NCBI GenBank assembly: GCA_963693085.1 | Contig: OY856409.1 | Location: 1,167,852,749 to 1,167,916,748 of the forward strand | Reading direction: 5' to 3' | From: Alisma plantago-aquatica | Taxonomy: Eukaryota; Streptophyta; Magnoliopsida; Alismatales; Alismataceae | Length of the DNA stretch: 64,000 bases | Shown here: piece by piece, positions 58,012 through 64,000 of the stretch | Numbering within the stretch: the stretch's first letter is position 1 | Layout of the letters: each line of letters begins with the position of its first letter | Notes under the pieces: generated by a model | What the model saw: only the letters and a program-made list of their open reading frames with translations | What the model was told of the DNA's origin: nothing | Database searches by the model: none | Position numbers and translations under genes: made by a program

Positions 58012-61000
58012 TGTAACATCCCTGACCTGGGTTATAAGCTAACCCTAGGTGTTTTTCCTAAATATGTAATTAAATCCTTGTGGTTAACTTTGGACATGTA
58101 ATTAAGTTTCTCAGAAACATATTTTTCCGTTTTGCTCCTTTTTATATAAAGTTGTAGCATTGTTTTGTAATACAGGGACCTATGTGCAAATTACCCAGTT
58201 AGAAGGATTAACTTGCAAATTGCACATGTTAAGATGATTATCTGATGTTGAGACATCATGAGAATGGTTATGTTGAAGTTAGAGGGATTTCCCAAGCTTG
58301 GGCACCAAGGTGCAGCTGTGGAAGCAATCCCGGTGCTTAAAACCCTAATTTGGGGTAAAATGCAATTTACCCAAATTAAGGGATGCAACTTGTAAAATAT
58401 ATCATCTAATGTATCTATTAAGACTCTTGTCATCATTTAGAGAAGAAATGATGAAGAGGTCACCTCAATTGAATAATCAAGTTATGAATTACACCTTTGT
58501 GATTGAATAATCAGGGTGTATGTGCAATAGCCCTTTTATGGGTATGTTTAAGTAATAAGCTGATCTTCTTTGCTCTCATTTCTTGACCTTAAGAGGAAGT
58601 TGTCCTTAAAAGAAAGAAGAGAGGACGATCTATGAAGGGTGGAGGGACTTAGTTGAAATTATGGAGAATTTATGAACTTATAATTAGAACCCCACCCCAA
58701 GTATATATACACTCCACCTCTCTAAGCAAGGGAACTTTCCCTTCGTTTCCTTACTGTTCTATTCACCCAAAAACGACCAAGGACTGCCTTGGAGCTAAGG
58801 AGGATGACCAAGGGTGCAAGGTAGGTTTGGATTCCTCTTCTTGCCTAAATTCATGGTTAAAACTCGAATTCAAGGTCAATTTCATGGCTAGCTCTCATGG
58901 CTCTATCTTTCTAGCCATCTTTTCTTGACTTTCCCTGGAGGTTTTCACCTTGGCCAACCTGTGAGAGCTCAAGGACGCCATTAAAGCTTGGATCTCGAAA
59001 TCTTGGAGCTCAAGAAGCAAGCTTTAGGCGGGTTTTATAACTCTAAACCCATGCTTTGTTATATACATCTTGATTATGCATGTAGATGATAGTTTTTCTT
59101 CTTCCCTACTTTCCTTTGCTATTTTGCAAGCAAATCCGTGGGAAATCCTTGCTGTTCTTGAGCTCGGAGATGAAGACGTTAATTCCAAGAAAAATCCACC
59201 GCTTTTCACTTTATTAAACGGTCTCCCCAACTTGCTCTCTCGGTCTCAAGACCGTGAGGTGAGCAAACGGTCTCAAGACCGAGAGAGAGCAAACGGTCTT
59301 AAAGACCGTATAGCAGCGTTGACCGAGCGTGGACCGTATAATAAACCTGTATATAATTATGTAGACTAATCACCCTCAAAAATTGAGAGGTTAACTCCAA
59401 AGGAATCGGGAGATATGGCCTTTTTAATCAACAACTTTAATTGAATTTATTCCTGATTTTCAAACGGTCTGAAATAGCCTTTTTGGGAAAACGGTCTCAA
59501 GACCGTGTAAGGTCGTTGACCAGGCATTGACCGTATGAGATTACTGTTCAAAATAATGTTAATTAACAACTCACCAAAGTTGATGGACTAATTCCAAACG
59601 AGCTAAGAGTTGAAGGGTGATTACTAGGGCAAACCCTAATTGAAATCAGTACTGAAATGACAATAAAATAATGAGTGTTTTTGGGTTGATTGACCTAAAC
59701 GGTCTCAAGACCGTTTGGGGATCAACCAAACGGTCTCAAGACCGTGTGGGCAATCACCCAAGACCGTATGGAGGTCTGAGGTCAAGAATAGTTGACCAAT
59801 TGAAGGTACAATAATACCAAATTACATTGCAATTAAATATTGATATAATAATCAATTCAATGGATCCAACCTTGAAGAATTTTCACTAGAATCCAAAAGT
59901 TGGATGGGCAAACGGTCTCAAGACCGTTTGGAACTCATCCAAACGGTCTCAAGACCGTGTGGTGACAACCCAAGACCGTTTGGAGGTCTAGGGTTAAGGT
60001 AATTTGATCAATTGAGTGACCAATTGGTTAAACATAACCCTAATTGACTTAATCCATAAGTGGTTACCATGGCTTTGACCTTTTGGGGGCTTCAACATTG
60101 ATAAACATAATCAATTGAAAAGCTTGAACCTTGTTGAAGGACCAAACGGTTGAGACCATGTGAGCCTCACGGTCTCAAGACCGTTTGAGGGCTCACGGTC
60201 TCAAGACCGTTTGAGGGCTCACGGTCTCAAGACCGTTTGAGACCTCACGGTCTCAAGACCGTGAGAGGCCTCATGGTCTCAAGACCGTGAGAGGCCTCGC
60301 GGTCTCAAGGTCGAGAGACATCAAACGGTCTCAAGACCGAGAGACATCAAACGGTCTCAAGACTGAGAGACATCAAACGGTCTCAAACCATGTAAGGCCT
60401 CTCAGTCTTGAAGTCAACATGGTTAAACGGTCTACACCCCCTCTCGGTTTGGGCTCACGACCTTGAAGGTCACACAGTCTTGAAGTCAACCAAAGCAAAC
60501 GGTCAACCCATCCAAACGGTCTCAAACCGTTTGGATGTTGAAGGTTGAGATCGTTTAAGGTGCTCAAAGGTTGACTTCACTTAACCAATTGGAGATGTAA
60601 ATGGTTCAAAGATGCTCTAACCTAAAACCCTAATGATAAACCTAGGACATTAAGGGATTAAGTGACTAATGATTTGAACCATGATGGTGATCAATGGGGT
60701 GAATTACCAAAATACCCTTGAAGGGTCAATTGAGTAATACCTTGATCAAATCAAACCCTAATCACATGTTAGTGATGTTTTTGGCTATGTTAGCCCATGA
60801 TGACTTATTTCAACTTGATCTAGAGTGATGTTATCACCATCTACTAGTATGAGGAGAGAGAAAGTACTTCTAGAGAGAGAAAGTACTTCTAGAGAGAGAA
60901 AGTACCCTTTTTAGGTGGAAACTCAATTAAAGAACCTTCAATACACGTGAATGTGCATAATTAGGGTATGAGCCACCTATGTGAGATCATGGAAACCCTA

Positions 61001-62780
61001 ATTATGATGTATGATGAATCTTAAGCCAGTCTGAGAGCGTCAATGATGATGTTCCACATACATGATGATGTTATGAGTTCAATTCACTTCAATGTGAATA
61101 GTAAACCCTAATTCAAGGGTAATGGCATTCAATGTGATTAGTAAACCCTAATTCAAGGGTAATGACATGCTTTATGAGTAGTAAACTCTAATTGATAAGA
61201 ATCAGAGAACTTAGCTCTTATGATAAGAGTGAGAAGTATATTCCTTGTTTTAAATTACCTTTATCAGTTGAACTAACTATGCAGGTCCTGATATGAAGGT
61301 GATCATATCCAGGTATGGATGATGATACTGTATTCATTAAAAGCATGTTAAAGGCTTTATGAATAAGTAAAATATCTTGATGCCTTGTCAGTGGCATCCT
61401 ATGAGTTAATGGGCTGTAAGAGCCATGAATACCACCAAGTCATGCTTTAGAGATGACTGGTGATGAGTATATGAGAAATGATGATTGATGTGAGTTAGAC
61501 TTGTTACATTTAGTATTCTCCTTTCATAGCTGTTATGCTACTGTTATTGTTTGAAGAACAATGTGTGATGATTAAATGAATACTAAATGTACCTAACTAA
61601 TCAAGTATAATGTAGAGCCCTGATCATAGATCCATCATTGTCAGAGATCAAATGATGGTGAAACAGGATTTCCTAAGGGAGCTCCTGGAACACATACTAT
61701 TGAGTATGTGGGGTATATGGATGTGTAGAACCTTACATCCTAGTGTAGGTGATTGATGTAGATGTGTAATCCGTCAACCCTTCACTACTAAACCCTACCG
61801 TATCAGTGGAAGGTAAACATGAAACCTCCTGATGACGAAGAAAACATAGATATCCGTATCAGTGGAGATAAACATGAAAACTCCTGATGACGAAGAGAGT
61901 ACAGAACGCCACTGTAACTCTAAAATAGCGAAGGACCAGTTTACCCTGGTGAGCTATAATAAGTAGAGACACAAGATGTCCTACAAGTGATCCTCTTACT
62001 GACTGAGGAAGATGAAGGTCATGAGAATCCAGCTCTCTTAATGACCTATGTATGATACTGATGTGACTTCTCAGCGATCAGTTGGAGTATGAGTGGTATG
62101 CCTCATCTCCACAGGGCATAATATTGTTTGTAAAACATAATCAACCACGTAGTATACCTGATAGAGATAACTACGAGTTAGTTGATTGATGATACACTGT
62201 GATAGTGCTTATATTTCTTCATGTTTCATAAATGTTGAACTCTTGTTATATAGTTGCAACTGTTATTGAATACTTTGAAAGCTTTACTGCTTAAGATATT
62301 CTCTGATGTTATAATAAAGCTTCTGGCGGAGAGTTATAACTCTCGCTGGGACAATTATGTAAAATTGTCTCACCCCGTAGACTTCAACTTTTTAGGTGGA
62401 CGTCGTAGACGGAGTAACCGGTCTACAGGTGACCAATCTCAGCAGCAGCAGCACCAGGAGCAGCAGTAATCTCAGGTGGAGATTTAGCCTGCCATGTAGT
62501 GTAGTTAGAGTCAGTCCTATGTGTCCTCTGTACTCTTAGGTCTTGGAGTCTTTTGTGTGAGTTCTTGAGATTTTGTATCTTGATGTATATAATTACTCAA
62601 GAAGTAATTATCATGAGATGTAAACAGTTTATCTCTTGTTATGAAAGAAGTTTTTATGGATTCAAGCTCTTGTCCCGAAAAGTTTTAATTTCCCGTGATT
62701 TTTGTCTTCCGCTGTTTATCGAATCGCTTCCGCTAAGTTTAAATCGGGATTATATCGCGGTTTGGAGATCAGAGCCCACA
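58012..62780 (+). repeat. 3' LTR of the chromovirus (4,769 bp)
   Basis: Same start and end as the 5' LTR. TATATATA at 58702-58709. It is 49 bp longer: two extra 26-bp palindrome units minus one CAG triplet account for the difference exactly. The last base abuts AAATT and then CACTA transposase sequence. Confidence 0.95.
59239..60555. repeat. Palindrome array in the 3' LTR, expanded
   Basis: About thirteen exact GGTCTCAAGACC cores plus diverged ones. The cluster at 60160-60390 has two more 26-bp units than the matching part of the 5' LTR, and several units mutated in the 5' LTR are intact here. Confidence 0.9.
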
Positions 62781-63458
62781 AAATTGATACAATCCTTTTG
62801 AAGTAAAACACAAACATTCGGGCATGCATATATATTCTTGGCCACTATTCCCATTGGGAACAAAATTTTCTTTAAATTTTATGTCGATATAGGAAGCTTA
62901 TTGCCTTCAGGAAGAATTTTTTTTCAACAAAGACAATAAAGATGTGAAGATTTTATCACTCCATTTATTGTTAGCCTTTAGAGTATACGATCAATACACC
63001 GCTCAACTTTCTAAACTTAGTACAACCTAAGTATAATGGTAACTCAACATTATGCACAATGTTTCTAAGTAAGAAAGGTGGATCAATACGATTTACTCCA
63101 CATCTATATAACATTTCATCAACCATGCTATCCGAATCAATTAGTTCACATATACATCATCATCGATAATTTCTTCTTCATCACAAGTACTGCTATCGAC
63201 ATCAAATGCTCTCATAGTAGGAATCTCACCATTTCGGTACCATTCTCTATAGCCCTATGCAATCCCATTGCACATGACATGACTTTTGATTTTGTCAATA
63301 GTGTCGAATTTCAAGTTATTATTGCAATCCGTACTTGGACAATAGAACGTATCTCTAGGTTGTTTCCTATGTTCCTCCGCAAATCTTATAAACTGACTAA
63401 GACCAGTAATAAACTCTGGAGTGCATCGATTTGAAATTGACATCCATGATCGATCCAT
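62781..63458 (-). pseudogene. CACTA tnp2 transposase, N-terminal segment (TAM domain)
   Basis: It starts MDRSWMSISNR at 63458, with the transposon-associated domain zinc pattern FYCPSTDCNNN ... IKSHVMCNGI, ending at a stop at 63255. Reading on across frames gives LPLYLGCTKFRKLSG, WSDKIFTSLLSLLKK and FVPNGNSGQEYICMPECLCF, and runs into the chromovirus LTR at 62780. The next residues of the family continue at 48458, so one protein has been cut by the insertion. Confidence 0.82.
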
Positions 63459-63502
63459 TCTATGATTACAAAAAAATGAGTATTGAATCAGGTATTTGGA
63501 TA

Positions 63503-63606
63503 TTAGGATTTAGAGATTAGGGTTTAAAGATTATGGTTTATCATTTAGGATTTAGGGTTTATAGATTTAAAGATTAGGATTTACAAATTAGGGTTTAGGG
63601 TTTAGT
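63503..63606. repeat. Degenerate telomere-like TTTAGGG repeats
   Basis: About a dozen imperfect ATTAGGGTTTA / TTTAGGGTTTA words in roughly 100 bases, in the 5' non-coding part of the CACTA element. Confidence 0.6.
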
Positions 63607-64000
63607 AATGAATATGTACCACCTATCCCATTCTTGAACACCTAATCCTACTAGTAAGTGTGTAATGTGTATTCAATTTTGAAGAATAATTCGACAACAT
63701 TTCTAACATTCTCCAAGTACACCGTGTACATGGGCAAATACCCATCTACATATGTACTTAGTGAACAAACAGGAAAGTGCTAACAAAACATCTTGAAATC
63801 TGAATACACATTATACACATACATTCTAAGTGAGATTAAGTGTTCAAGAACAATCCCAAACTAGGATTATCCAATATTACTCCTAATGAGTAAATCTCAG
63901 ATGGGTTTCTAGGACAATAAGATATATGTCTAAATTAGGATTACGATTTAGAATTTAGGTAAATATAAAAAATTTAGTCTAAATCTAGGTATTTTTTATC
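63607..64000. other. 5' non-coding part of the CACTA element, window edge
   Basis: No coding sequence. Expected to lead to the other CACTA terminus, which is not visible here. A GGATTACGATTTAGAATTTAGG stretch near 63936 resembles the repeats at 63503. Confidence 0.35.

Larger units (their letters stand above)
48459..62780 (+). mobile_element. Ty3/gypsy chromovirus, Tekay/Del type, with 4.7-kb LTRs
   Basis: 14,322 bp. LTRs are 48459-53178 and 58012-62780, with AAATT duplicated at 48454-48458 and 62781-62785. PBS and polypurine tract are in place. gag-pol is in gypsy order (gag, protease, RT, RNase H, integrase) with a C-terminal chromodomain-like tail. The very long LTRs and the chromodomain point to the Tekay/Del lineage. 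Sampled LTR ends are about 97-99% identical, so insertion is fairly recent compared with the host CACTA. Confidence 0.95.
37266..64000 (-). mobile_element. CACTA (En/Spm) DNA transposon, right end outside the window
   Basis: The left end is placed at CACTAGCAAAGATTTC (37266), preceded by AAC. Just inside are subterminal repeats of the kind ACGTCAGTTTTCTACCGAC, AGTTGGTAGAACAACC and CCTATAGCGTTGGTTT up to about 37930. Transposase parts lie on the minus strand in family order: TAM N-terminus, Transposase_21, DUF4218, DUF4216, then a TNP1-like (Ptta/En_Spm) gene. Insertions inside it: MITE copy C (39696), an LTR-like block (42651 to about 46740) and a chromovirus (48459-62780). The right TAGTG end was not found before base 64000. 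Confidence 0.75.

Noticed and set aside
63750..63765. TTAGTG as the right CACTA end
   Set aside because: No matching terminal repeat of CACTAGCAAAGA and no AAC duplication nearby.

Overview
The window is plant nuclear DNA, almost certainly from a flowering plant. It is AT-rich and non-operonic, with GT/AG introns, chromovirus-type Ty3 and Ty1/copia elements primed by initiator tRNA-Met, a plant L1-type LINE, a CACTA (En/Spm) element and TTTAGGG-like repeats. I cannot name the species from sequence alone. No rRNA, tRNA, CRISPR array or bacterial-type gene was seen.

Only one host gene is supported: the 3' part of a DGS1/NCA2-family gene on the + strand (mitochondrial outer-membrane protein family). 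One exon lies at 2237-2326. The next exon is 19.5 kb away at 21846, and five more follow to a stop at 23289. All junctions are GT/AG and keep frame. Earlier exons were not identified and probably lie left of the window.

Layout: 1-2236 holds unassigned DNA with a GC-rich dispersed repeat. 2327-21845 is the giant intron. It carries plus-strand copia fragments, a 172-bp-LTR copia element (9604-14759, minus strand, with 5-bp target duplication), several small non-autonomous repeats with ends of the type GTTATCAAGGCG or GCCTAGG, a long (TA)n tract, and two copies of a MITE-like family. 23290-24900 is the gene's downstream spacer. About 24900-28190 is a badly decayed minus-strand copia element. 28540-36480 is a minus-strand LINE split by a 3,359-bp solo LTR (30054-33412, GAGGG duplication).

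From 37266 to beyond the right edge lies one minus-strand CACTA element. Its transposase gene has itself been hit twice: by an approximately 4-kb LTR-like block (42651 to about 46740) and by a 14.3-kb Ty3/gypsy chromovirus of Tekay/Del type (48459-62780, AAATT duplication). The chromovirus has 4.7-kb LTRs. The CACTA reading frame resumes on the other side of the chromovirus at the same point, so the order of insertion can be read directly.

Nearly all of the mobile genes are dead. The chromovirus gag-pol is one continuous frame with four nonsense codons and a changed protease motif. The copia and LINE reverse transcriptases each show an Asp-to-Tyr change at a catalytic position. The most unusual structure is an array of short near-perfect palindromes (core GGTCTCAAGACC) inside the chromovirus LTRs. 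Its copy number differs between the two LTRs, and together with one CAG triplet this accounts exactly for their 49-bp length difference.
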